From contig LUCM01009329.1 of assembly GCA_008360955.1 (NCBI GenBank), positions 62,001 to 126,000 on the forward strand: a stretch of 64,000 nt of DNA, read 5' to 3'. Each line of letters opens with the position of its first letter. The first letter of the stretch is position 1. This document shows, piece after piece, positions 40,762 through 50,249 of the stretch. A program made the translations under genes and the position numbers. The notes beneath the pieces were generated by a model. The model was not told the DNA's origin. It saw only the letters and a list, made by a program, of their open reading frames with translations, and searched no databases. Origin of the DNA: Fasciolopsis buskii (lineage: Eukaryota > Platyhelminthes > Trematoda > Plagiorchiida > Fasciolidae).

Positions 40762-41043
40762 TTAAATGGACAAACGTTTTTTGCCCAAAGAGGGGGAAAA
40801 TTCACTACCAATTTTTGATGGAACACTAAACAACGAATGTTTTGAGGCCTTCTTTTTTGAAGCAGTTTGTGCTCTTAAATGTTTTGTCTTGTCAGAATGA
40901 AGGTAAGATTTTGATGGCTTCAATAACATCTTTGTACAGTCCAGCGGAGGTGAAGTAATCTTCTCAGATGACAGGCCCGAATCGCGTTTTTTAGTGAGTG
41001 TCTCATTCTCAAATGAAATTGGGAAACGTTTTGAACCGGTCAT
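40762..41043 (-). CDS. Hypothetical Ser/Lys-rich small protein or first exon
   Basis: A 93-codon minus-strand ORF starts at an ATG (41041-41043) with an in-frame stop a short distance upstream, so it would have to begin here. The product is basic and rich in Ser and Lys (MTGSKRFPISFENETLTKK, KPSKSYLHSDKTKHLRAQTA, ASKKKASKHSLFS). It has no hydrophobic segment and would be a soluble, probably disordered protein. Codons look varied rather than simply AT-driven. A GG|TAGTG-like donor inside could make it a first exon. I recognise no domain. A chance ORF cannot be excluded without transcript data. Confidence 0.3.
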   Translation of the reverse strand: MTGSKRFPISFENETLTKKRDSGLSSEKITSPPLDCTKMLLKPSKSYLHSDKTKHLRAQTASKKKASKHSLFSVPSKIGSEFSPSLGKKRLSI

Positions 41044-41734
41044 AAATATCCCACCAGGATGCGAACATAATTATCAATTCTAGACTTCAGAGGTTAATTT
41101 TGTGTATCTCGGGCGTACGTGTTTTTGGGTCCTAACCATTCCATTGCAGATCCATTTCGAGCTTGACATCGTCTAATTAAGCGACACACGTTTACTGAAA
41201 GAGAGACCTTTTTTGGACATCACTACTTAATAAAATTAAAAAAACAAACAACAGAAATTAAAGACGGAGAATAATTACCTAGAATTATGATAAATTATGC
41301 AGTCAGATTTGATTTTTTACGGCCTGATTTGGTTCGCAATATCCTTGCTTTGTTTGCAACCAGAAATCTGGAAATCATAGACAAGTTGCATGCTGATTCA
41401 GGAGAGCAGCTGCTTGTTTCTCAGACTCAAATTGAGAATGGACGTTTTTGAGTCTAACACGCAGGCTATCTGGACTGTGTCTATCCTAAATTATAAAACC
41501 TGACACGTTTCTAAATCCTACATCAAAAGTCATAAATTCTGTAATGAGTGAGATAAGTCGATTGCTCTCCGCCGACTGCCTGATATTTTACTCTGAGGCT
41601 ATCATTTCATGCAAAAACTGCTCTTATTTCTGCTGTGGCCGACGGCTTATCCGAGTCTAATAGGAAACGCAAATTCGAGGGTGGAGATACTAAATCTTTG
41701 TGGGAATATTTTCATTCTGAAAATCGTTTCACAG

Positions 41735-41905
41735 GTTGTGCTCTGCAATGTCAGGTCAGAACTCCCTTGTAAACACGATCTCTGAAGATGATAACTGGAA
41801 GTTTCAGAATGTGCTGGTATTCCAGTCACTGGCTTCCGGGAATCACAACGAACCTGGGTCATGCCGTACAGATCGTGCTATTATATCGCCCACCAATTTG
41901 CTGAG
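41735..41905 (+). CDS. Candidate internal exon, unknown protein
   Basis: A 171-nt stretch is open between a 3' splice site (AAATCGTTTCACAG, ending 41734) and a 5' splice site (CTGAG|GTTTTT at 41905/41906). Its phases match on both sides and its length is a multiple of three. The peptide includes CSAMSGQNSLVNTISEDDNW, FQNVLVFQSLASGN and PGSCRTDRAIISPTNLL. No family is recognised. Its outgoing phase (two bases) does not join directly to the phase-0 acceptor of the ORF at 43349, so if both are real they belong to different transcripts or an exon between them is missed. Confidence 0.3.
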
Positions 41906-43303
41906 GTTTTTTTCGTAACATGGTTTTCTACGATCACATGATCGATTTTCGTTAACCATCCTTCAGCTAAATTTCAACTTTGTCTTTTAGCAGATTTCAA
42001 CCACCAGAGAACGAAGAGTTTGCATTACCGATTGAAATCCATGCTTATTAATTCGACAGGACTTTGTTGATGAAAATTGCGCGGTGTGACAATATACCGA
42101 TAAGGTGTTTAAAGAAGACCTGATTGGATTTCAGTGTTCGAGGTCCTAGGAAATCCATGATGGTTTTATTTACACCGGGGAAGAAGTTAATACTTAGCTG
42201 AAATGTCCAATCCTGTGATAAAACTGGTGAATGTCGCAAGGCTGGCATATTACTGAGCTCCAGTTCATTGCAACGTTCAGACCTGATATTTCGGATCCTC
42301 TTGATCATGATCTATTTAGCAATTGCTGTGGAATTATTTCTCGGACGAATCAAACATGGAAATAAGCTTCTCTACTTACGAGTGCATTTTTTGTTTTATG
42401 TTAGTTAATGAGATAAATTAATGTGCCGGCCAATCTAGTTAGTTTTAGATGTACTGTCTGTTATATAGTCCTTCCAATGGAATTTCACCATCTAGGAAAT
42501 AATCAGAGCAATAACTGATTTCCCGGCACTTTGATGTTTACCTTAACATTATTTATTCCACTTTTGAAATTACGTCTTGTCTGCATGGGAGGCCAAACCC
42601 ATATCCATCAGCAATCCAGAAAAGGATGTCATAAAGTTCCCAAACTAGGTTCGGTATTGATTAGAAGACGGATAAGGAACAAGTACTAGTCTCATAGTAG
42701 TATGCGATGAAATTGAGTTAATTCGGAACTAATATGACTCCATAAATACGCTGGATGTTGGACCAAAGAAACGGTTGCCAAGATACACTTACAGAAATTC
42801 AGAAATTTAACCACCTCACTTTTGCTATCATGAAACCAAGTGAACTTCTTGACAAAGCATTGTATGAAAACTTACTATGTCCGCTAAAATGTAATTCGTT
42901 CTGGCTAATTTGTCAAACCAAAGGATATTATTTTTCAGGAGTATTTTATCCACTGACTGACAATGTGACTCGCTCTCGTTCCATGAGTTAGATTGTCCCA
43001 TTTGGCGAGACCAAAGGAGTGGCTAACTTCACTGGAATTTTGTGACAATCATGCCGTAAAACTCAAGGATTTCAGGTCTACTATCAGGAGGAACAAGGAA
43101 TTGGCTTGTTGTTTTGTTGTTTTTCATGATGCATTCGGGTTACCAATTGTGGCATCAAAATGCAAGGTTTCAGAAGATAAAAATTTGGACATCGGTAAAA
43201 GACAAACTTCTGTACCGTCGGGTGTGGTAGAGACGTCGTATATCCGCTACTAGTAATCATTCGAATTCGTGGACAACTGGGAGCTTTGGACAAAAAAAGT
43301 TAA
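41906..43303. other. No firm gene; small plus-strand ORFs
   Basis: Holds an ATG-initiated 78-codon ORF at 42755-42991 (MLDQRNGCQDTLTEIQKFN onward). A second open stretch at 42993-43253 lies in another frame. The first is in the same reading frame as the longer ORF after 43304 but is separated from it by several stops, which could mean a decayed longer reading frame. Nothing is recognised. Confidence 0.35.
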
Positions 43304-43891
43304 CCGACAAGGCATCCATTCCTCATCAGTCAGGTTTGCTATTCCCAGAACTTTGACACGGAGCTTGAATGTGTCATTCCAAGAAGAGATCTACAGTGGG
43401 CACTTGCTAATCTTTTGAGTGCAAAGCAAAAGTTGAAACAGATGGCTGTTTGTTGCAATATCGAGTTCTGCACCAACTACAATGGTCCTCATCATGGAAT
43501 CCAAACTCTTTCTGAAATTCTATCATCTACACGATTTGATCAACCTAAAGGCAGGTACCCTGATGACATTAACCAAGGACGGGTTAATATTCTCACACGA
43601 ATTTGTAGTCATGATGCATGCATCCATAGGCCAGTCGTTTCAACTACACGTGACATTCAAATTTGCCAGTTCGCAACAGCACACGAGCTACCCTACACAC
43701 AGAGAGCCAACCAACTGGCCATCGACAAATTCTTATCTGATCTGACAGATCACACTAAACCATTACTCAGGACAGTCACTATCAACGGGTTACATGACCA
43801 TTTGCAAATTTTCGTGATACATAAGCCACTATTTGCAGGATGTTTCCGCACCTATGTTTGTTTCCAATCAGGACCATCTGGGGTTCCTTGA
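43304..43891 (+). CDS. Uncharacterised open frame, candidate terminal exon or decayed element ORF
   Basis: The frame is open for 196 codons from 43304 to a TGA at 43889-43891, unusually long for AT-rich chance sequence. The first ATG is 43442 (149 residues). A plausible 3' splice site (TTTGCTATTCCCAG) ends at 43348, so the coding part could be 43349-43891, beginning NFDTELECVIPRRDLQWAL. The product is soluble in appearance, with several cysteines and histidines (AVCCNIEFCTNY, RICSHDACIHRP) and no membrane segment. I recognise no domain. It may be a host exon or a piece of an LTR-element gag/pol not recognised by eye. It lies 1.2 kb upstream of the GPCR gene on the same strand. Confidence 0.35.
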   Translation, partial: PTRHPFLISQVCYSQNFDTELECVIPRRDLQWALANLLSAKQKLKQMAVCCNIEFCTNYNGPHHGIQTLSEILSSTRFDQPKGRYPDDINQGRVNILTRICSHDACIHRPVVSTTRDIQICQFATAHELPYTQRANQLAIDKFLSDLTDHTKPLLRTVTINGLHDHLQIFVIHKPLFAGCFRTYVCFQSGPSGVP

Positions 43892-45044
43892 CCGGGCACA
43901 GTCCAACGGCTAAAACAGCAATTTGTGAGGCGCACAAATTGGGTGCATGTTTCAGTTTGAAATGTGTTTGTTGATGAGGCAGTCACTTTCCAGCCTGGGC
44001 CGACGGGCTACTGCAAATTGTTATCATAGTGTGATAAAAGAGTGCTTCGTTTGTGCTTCATTTAGCAATGTTGAACATTAGCTAAGGTTAACCATCTATG
44101 CAGATGTGAAGGAATACTGTTAGCCTTAATTCATCATGTTAACAAGACCGAGAAGAGTGAATATCACTCTCGCAATTAGCATGTGGCCCAAAAAAGGGAC
44201 AGCATTATATCTTCGTGGAATGTTCATAACAGAATGATCCGTTAGATGGCTGCCAAATTTGATGTCACAAAACCTAGCCAAAACTCCTCATTGTTCAATT
44301 AAGATTTTGTAGGTCAAATTTAAGGACGCGGAAGGGCTATATTATCTCTATATTTGTATGACGAAGTCCAGAACTACGCCGAGAAAATGTGAAGTGGTTC
44401 GAACTCAAACTGGACCATAAGGCTCAATATTGCATGCTTATTTCCTTAAATTTACGCTGCATTATTCCCACGATATTCCAAGTCCAATCATTCAGGATTG
44501 TTATTGGGTGATCGCTTTTGTCAGTGCACTGTATTCCCATATACTTTCTAAGCTCGGAGCACAAGTACTGCGGCGTTTGTGTGACCTGCATTTTCTAATT
44601 TTCAGGTTGACAGTGATTGTATTGAAACTTAGATGAGTCTGGAATTGTAAATGGTCCATGGATTTTAAGTGCAATAACCAATCAGAAAGAGCAATTCATC
44701 ACTTTTTCTCTTTGGTGCTTTTGACAATGCAAATCTGCTCCCATCGGAACTTATTTGGGCAGTTTGACGAAAGTTCTTGCAAAAGTTTTGTAATTTCCGT
44801 TTACTACTCAGGAATTCTATACACTGATAATTAACTTCAAACCCAGAATTGTTGTACCCTGAGAAAAACATTAGGAAATGAATACTCAGACAATAAATAA
44901 AAAATCCATCTTTTTGGTTACCCTAGGGAGCTTTAGAGTTTTGGCATGAAATAAAAATATTGACTTTCACGTGTTTTTCATCACAAAATCAATGAGACGG
45001 AATATAACCAATTCGCATTTTCGTATCTGTTTTATCACTTCCAG
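43892..45044. other. Upstream region of the GPCR gene
   Basis: AT-rich. A 68-codon minus-strand ORF with ATG at 44871 is the only notable frame and has no recognisable domain. I see no convincing TATA box tied to the receptor. Because a splice acceptor precedes the receptor coding exon, its promoter is expected further upstream behind a 5'-UTR intron. Confidence 0.4.
45031..45044 (+). other. 3' splice site before GPCR coding exon
   Basis: TTTATCACTTCCAG followed by GTTTAG gives a pyrimidine-rich acceptor ending at 45044, 30 bases before the start ATG. It suggests a 5'-UTR intron (or trans-splice acceptor, as used by flatworms) while the coding sequence itself is uninterrupted. Confidence 0.5.
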
Positions 45045-45074
45045 GTTTAGTGGATCATCCACCATTCCTTTCAA

Positions 45075-46685
45075 ATGCAGTCAGAGTTATACGATAAGGA
45101 CGGGAGTGGACATGAATTACGCACCAATCTTACAGCCAGTGTACAGTTTGTCCTGCTCGTATTCGTTCTTTTTCTCAGTCTCGTAGAGAACCTGTTTCTA
45201 TTTCTGGTGTCATTTGCGTCAGTGCACCGTTGGTGTCGTGACCGGTACGTAAAACACCGATATCGAGACGGTTTCAACAGTCAAAGTGGATATTTTATCA
45301 GATCGTCGATCAGAAAAGGTCTGCAAACAGAACGACCTCTCTCTTCAAGGTTACGCAATGAAAGCGAGGATTGTGAATCTAATGATTTGTTTGGAAACGC
45401 CTATCAGATATGTCCAACTCCACAGTATGATCGATATTCCGATGCGGAGATGGATCGGATTTCTGTGGGAACCAACTATCCGTCTGATCACATTGGAAAC
45501 ATTACGCGTTTGTATTTTGGAAATCTCTGCCTTGCAAATCTTTTGCTTGCTCTGTTGGCTATGCCTTTTAGTATCGCTGCCAGTATCGGGACGACAAATG
45601 GACCGGGGACCATATCCACCCAAACCAATTTCACGTTCCATATTGAAAAGGCAGAACATCACGATAATATTTTATTAAAGTATCCACTAATTATCAGCGG
45701 TGGAATGTGCGCATTTATTGAGTCCATCGTTTGTGCTATCATGATGGCCACTGTGTATAGTTTAGTTCATCTTACCGCAGACCGTTTGCTAGCGATATCT
45801 TTGCCGTTGCATTATCATCGATTAGCAACACGTAATCGTGTTCTGATTAGCATTTGTTTGGTATGGATCGTTTCCGCCTTATTCGTCTCTTTGGCACATC
45901 TTCTTGCTCTCATTCCCGGTATGACTTCCTCACATAGCATGACAATGCATGCGGACTCTGACAAGGATATCTATCGATGTTTTATTCTCGGCCAGCATGA
46001 TGAGGAAAAACATTGGCGAATGGCAATTACCTATTTTTTTCTTGTATTCATTTTCCCGTTTGCGTTTATTATCGCGGCGTATGTGAGAATTTATATTATC
46101 GTCCGTAGGTGTTTATTGGGACAACTGTCCCAAGGAACTCACATGCCGCGACAAGAAACCGGCACACATCAGCGCCTGAGGAGGTCTTTTTCAAGCGGTC
46201 AGATTCAGCAAGGCACATCGAATGCAAACATTGAAGCAAACAGTCAGACGGTGGTCTCAGCGCAAGCAGTATTGATGGGCCGATCATGTATTGCGGAACA
46301 GTTGTCCAAAGCTGGATCACACAGATCACACGAACCGTGGATCTCGTACAGGAATAATAATCGAGGTCAGAAAGTGCAAACAAAGGCTGCGAAAACTGCA
46401 TGCTTGTTGGTGATCACTTTCTTCTCGCTTACTGCGCCGTATTTTATTTTTTGTGCTGTTGAACCATTTCTAAACATCCATTTCAGCGTGATCCCAGAAG
46501 AAACTCAAGATGAGTTATTTGAGACCATCTCGTCAATCATTGTTTGGTTATTATACGTTAATTCGGTCCTCACTCCGGGTCTGTACGCCTTACGTGATGG
46601 TGTTTTACGCCGTCGCATAGCCAGCATCTGGCCGGTACCTTACAAGAACACTGCCACTTTGAGGCCTCGATCTTTTGTTGACTAA
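45075..46685 (+). CDS. Rhodopsin-class (class A) G protein-coupled receptor, orphan, with very long ICL1
   Basis: A seven-helix receptor of 536 residues in one exon, expected in the plasma membrane signalling through G proteins. TM1 is about 22-49 (N39 = 1.50), TM2 147-170, TM3 210-236 with C212 (3.25) to pair with C302 in ECL2, TM4 256-280 (W264), TM5 316-342 (P328), TM6 438-462 (P455) and TM7 483-506 (P501, Y504). A basic helix 8 (RDGVLRRR) follows. N-glycosylation sequons lie at N18 and N185. Oddities: ICL1 is about 95 residues (50-145) instead of roughly 6-10. N155 replaces Asp 2.50, DRY reads DRL (236-238), Thr453 replaces Trp 6.48, and NPxxY reads TPGLY (500-504). V219 at 3.32 argues against an amine ligand. 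ICL3 is also long (344-437) and Ser/Gln-rich. It is probably a peptide or flatworm-specific orphan receptor (a PROF1-type assignment is only a hypothesis). The ATG at 45075 follows the splice site and gives an N-terminus of normal length. Confidence 0.93.
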   Translation: MQSELYDKDGSGHELRTNLTASVQFVLLVFVLFLSLVENLFLFLVSFASVHRWCRDRYVKHRYRDGFNSQSGYFIRSSIRKGLQTERPLSSRLRNESEDCESNDLFGNAYQICPTPQYDRYSDAEMDRISVGTNYPSDHIGNITRLYFGNLCLANLLLALLAMPFSIAASIGTTNGPGTISTQTNFTFHIEKAEHHDNILLKYPLIISGGMCAFIESIVCAIMMATVYSLVHLTADRLLAISLPLHYHRLATRNRVLISICLVWIVSALFVSLAHLLALIPGMTSSHSMTMHADSDKDIYRCFILGQHDEEKHWRMAITYFFLVFIFPFAFIIAAYVRIYIIVRRCLLGQLSQGTHMPRQETGTHQRLRRSFSSGQIQQGTSNANIEANSQTVVSAQAVLMGRSCIAEQLSKAGSHRSHEPWISYRNNNRGQKVQTKAAKTACLLVITFFSLTAPYFIFCAVEPFLNIHFSVIPEETQDELFETISSIIVWLLYVNSVLTPGLYALRDGVLRRRIASIWPVPYKNTATLRPRSFVD

Positions 46686-47009
46686 AATCTGGTGCATGTT
46701 ACTTAATCTACCGTTCATACTTTACCAGTGGTGACTCACCGGCTTTCTATCAGCAGACCACATGCAGATGTTAACCGAAACCGGTAGGAAAACGAGAAAT
46801 CACATTGCGATAGATAGTTTTCTGAGAGCGGTTCCTTCTAACCTGCAGAAGGTCAGCAACTGAATGATGGAAGTGGAGAAATGAATTCCGCTTAATCCAC
46901 TCCACTGACGGAATCCCTGCCCTGGGTAACCATCATTGTCGTACCGTCAAAACAAAGTACCACGTGCACGTGTACTCCTAATGCAATGGTCCCATCTCTT
47001 TACAGTTTG

Positions 47010-47015
47010 AATAAA
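47010..47015 (+). terminator. Polyadenylation signal of the GPCR gene
   Basis: AATAAA lies 325 nt after the receptor stop codon, the first canonical hexamer downstream, followed by a T-rich stretch near 47040. It defines a likely 3' UTR of about 340-350 nt. Confidence 0.5.
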
Positions 47016-49987
47016 CTTCTGTCACTTCACAACTAGCTCTGGATTGTTCTTGTTCTCATTCAAAGAGGGTGAAAGTTTCATTAAATCCCCAAAAGTCACA
47101 TTTATGAGGAGTGAAACGTCTTGATCCACTATATTATGTTCACGCATTTTTAACTTCACTGAACCGCGCAGCAGCACGCTCTGTGGTAAGTGAGTAGTAC
47201 CGATGAGAGTGTTATATGTCTAAAGTCAGCGGGTTTTGGATTTTACAATAATGACCCAGTTAGGACTGCGATGTCACTGGAGAACGGTGTTGCTTTGGGT
47301 ATCAACTGATAGTTTAATGGATGCGCTTCGTTGAACATATAAGCGATAGTCACTGGTGATGGCGTCGTGGGATTTTCCTTAGATAGTGGTGCATGGAATG
47401 GTCCAACTTTCACTCAGATGGTGCAAGCGGCAGTGCAAAAGGGGAGATATGATTTCAAGTGTTTTATTAGTGGTCACAGCAATTTGCAGATTATTCTTGG
47501 TTTACTGAATTAAATTAACAACTACTTTGTATTTTAATATATTCAGTTACTTTGTCTAGATGATCGGCTAAGATAGCTTCTTTCGATTGCTATTGGTTTC
47601 GCATCTCCTTTTATTGTGGAGGTATTGCACTTTATTTCAAAGTTCACCTAGATAAATCAATTACAGGAGAAACTTGTATTTTTGTTTGTGTGTTGAGTAG
47701 TAAACACTGTACATACAGAAATGCACTCTAACCGTAATTCATTCACTATCCTATTTTTCTATTCAGGCAGATGGACAATTAATAGGAGTGGATTATGACC
47801 ATGCCATGTTTTGTCATTTCCTACTCATTTATCGCATGAATACGAAATTCCGTGACTCGGCAGTACAAGCCAGGTAATTTTCCGAGCATTTCAGAAAGTG
47901 GTCAGAGTGAATTGGAAACGAAGTTGCACAAACAGGATCTAAAATTCCAGGCGGCTGGATTTGTCGTCCCGCAACTTCCTCGATCATACTGTAGCACTAT
48001 CTATTGTCATACATTTCGCCGCGCCAAAAATGCATAAACCAAGAACTTTTCTGTGGTTGCACAATGCAAATTAGCGTGGGAAACAGAACGTAGGTGCACA
48101 CTTGTCTGGTGGTCAGGCATGTAACTTTAATTTCAAGCCAACCTCAGACCGCTTCAGCAATACAGGCTATCAAAGTTCTCAGTTCTCTTGACGGTTGTAC
48201 GATAATTTTGACTGAAACAGTGACCTTCCAAAAAAGACTATTTTATTAACAGATGAAGAAAAGTTGAAAATAAGTCGCTTTTCAAAGATTGGTAAACCCA
48301 TTGGTTGATATGGAATGAAGGCTTCAATTTTTAAGTCAAGTTTTCTCTACATGGAGTAGTTTCATGATTAAAGACTTCTTTAAAGTGTTTTGCATTTCAC
48401 CCTCACGAGGCCTTTCAAAATTTATGTTCCATCTTATATTTTCGATATATGTATAAAGGTAATTTCTAACAACAATCCTGGTTGCCAAGATAAACTAATC
48501 TGGACACCGAAAGCGAAAGCGTTTTTGGGGTATGCAGCAAGCAAGCACCTAGGGAGTGGGGTACGCAGATATGCCATAAGTTACAATGCTGCAGGCTAAG
48601 GAACTCACTCATTTAACAAATATCGCTGCTTTTTCCATCAGTGGTTAATTGAGAATTCTGTCTCAACTAATACTGTTACTGTGCCATGAAATTTTGTAAA
48701 TAACATCGCAGTATATGTTTCACTTAATATCATTTGGAAACCTTTTGATGAACCACAAGGTTACTGCCTTGACAACGTGGCAAAAAGCCGATAACAATCA
48801 GTTGAGTTGATATCTCATTTTGCACGACTAAAGCTAAAGTAGGCAAAATGCTGCACTTTAAATTAATCAATACGGTGCTTTTCAATAAACAGCATCACTA
48901 ATTTCTTAGAATTTTACAAAACTTTCTAAGCATGGTCATATTCAAAAAGTGGAAATTTCGCCAAGTGTAAAAGCGAAGTTCATTTAGATACTGATATCGA
49001 AAAATATTGTTCTTAGGACACCAGGATTAAGCAGACAGACTACATGAAGGCGGGCCAATTAATTCGCCCATTCACCCCTGTTTATGGGAATTTCGTTATA
49101 AAATTTATTTGTTCTCCTCCAAATGGGCGCTGAACAAGGTCAAGACCATTACGGTTGTGGGTGAAAAATTCACACGGACCATTGACGGTTACCTTCGTCT
49201 ATTGAATAAAAGAATAAAATATCTCGCAGGACAAGTGCACCACTGATTCGCGTGCATTTTATGGCATATTTGCTAGATAACGTTGTTCGTTATTGACAGG
49301 AACTACTGGGTGATGCCTAAATAGGCAAATTTTGTTTAGCCCTTGTCTATTTTCAGGAGCACAAATGGTTCGAATTTCTAAAGGAAAGTTTGCTATTATT
49401 GGCTGGTTCCAGGAGAACCCGCACACTTTTTCCCATTAGTTTCAACGAACGCACAATCATAACAACAGTTATTATCATGAATTTATCGAGTCTCAAATCA
49501 ACCTGTATGAACCTGTCTATTTAAATTGGCCTACCCGGTCTCGTTGCTGTTACAAATGTCAGAATTTCGTCAGTTGCTCTGCTCACTTTGTTTTGGGTGT
49601 TGTATTTTATTGTCAACAGGTTTAGCATAACGGCATACAAACAGATGTAAGATGTTTGAGGCACAGTCACAAAGGTTTGGGTATCAGTTGTGCTCCTCAA
49701 TAAAACATGCAATCTTTCAGTGGCCCGACAACTAAATGGGAGAAACGGGCTTCCAGGAAATCACAGAGTCAAAAGTTGGACTTGGTGTCACAAGTAACTT
49801 CATGAAACCGTTGGCAAAAGATAGGCTTTTTGGTTGCATGCATTTCTTACATTTTTTAAATATTTTCCTGGCAGTGTTTTTCAGGTATAATAAAAAATAA
49901 CCAAAGCCTTCGGTGCAATGGATTAAGTTAGTGAATTTTTCTATCTTTTGGTCAGACAAAATCTAATTTTGAGGACTTCGTTTTTAG
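47016..49987. other. No gene recognised
   Basis: AT-rich. A coding-like stretch at 47876-48034 (SGQSELETKLHKQDLKFQA, then a Cys-containing tail) has a weak acceptor and is not annotated. Nothing else is recognised. Confidence 0.45.
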
Positions 49988-50249
49988 ATTTACTGGGGAG
50001 CACTTGGACAGTTTTATTCCGACTGATCTGAAGACACTCATCAGCACGTGGGCAAAGCAGTCCACCAAAGTTTCCAATATATTGACAAAAAATTTCAAAA
50101 ATATTTATTATAAGAATAACACCAAGGAAGACACTGTTTCCGTGATCCATAATCACCTCATTGCATTGTATGTGACTGCATCCTACCAGGGCTGGAGAAG
50201 AAGATGGCTCACTGAAACCGATGATTCAATGATGAAAAGAAGCATGTGA
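49988..50249 (+). CDS. Candidate terminal exon, unknown protein
   Basis: A branch-point-like CTAAT followed by a T-rich tract and TTTTTAG ends at 49987. From there the frame stays open for 86 codons to a TGA at 50247-50249, with no ATG near the start, as expected for a last exon. The peptide begins FTGEHLDSFIPTDLKTLIST, continues WAKQSTKVSNILTKNF and VSVIHNHLIALYVTAS, and ends in a basic RRRW and MMKRSM. It is mixed polar with a short amphipathic or hydrophobic patch (LIALYVTA). I do not recognise the family. The upstream exon that would supply two bases of the first codon was not found. Confidence 0.4.

Noticed and set aside
45286..46401. Alternative-frame and antisense ORFs inside the receptor gene (45286-45678 plus, 45351-45662 minus, 46096-46401 minus)
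   Set aside because: They lie entirely within the 536-codon GPCR frame, which has clear transmembrane and motif structure; these are shadows.
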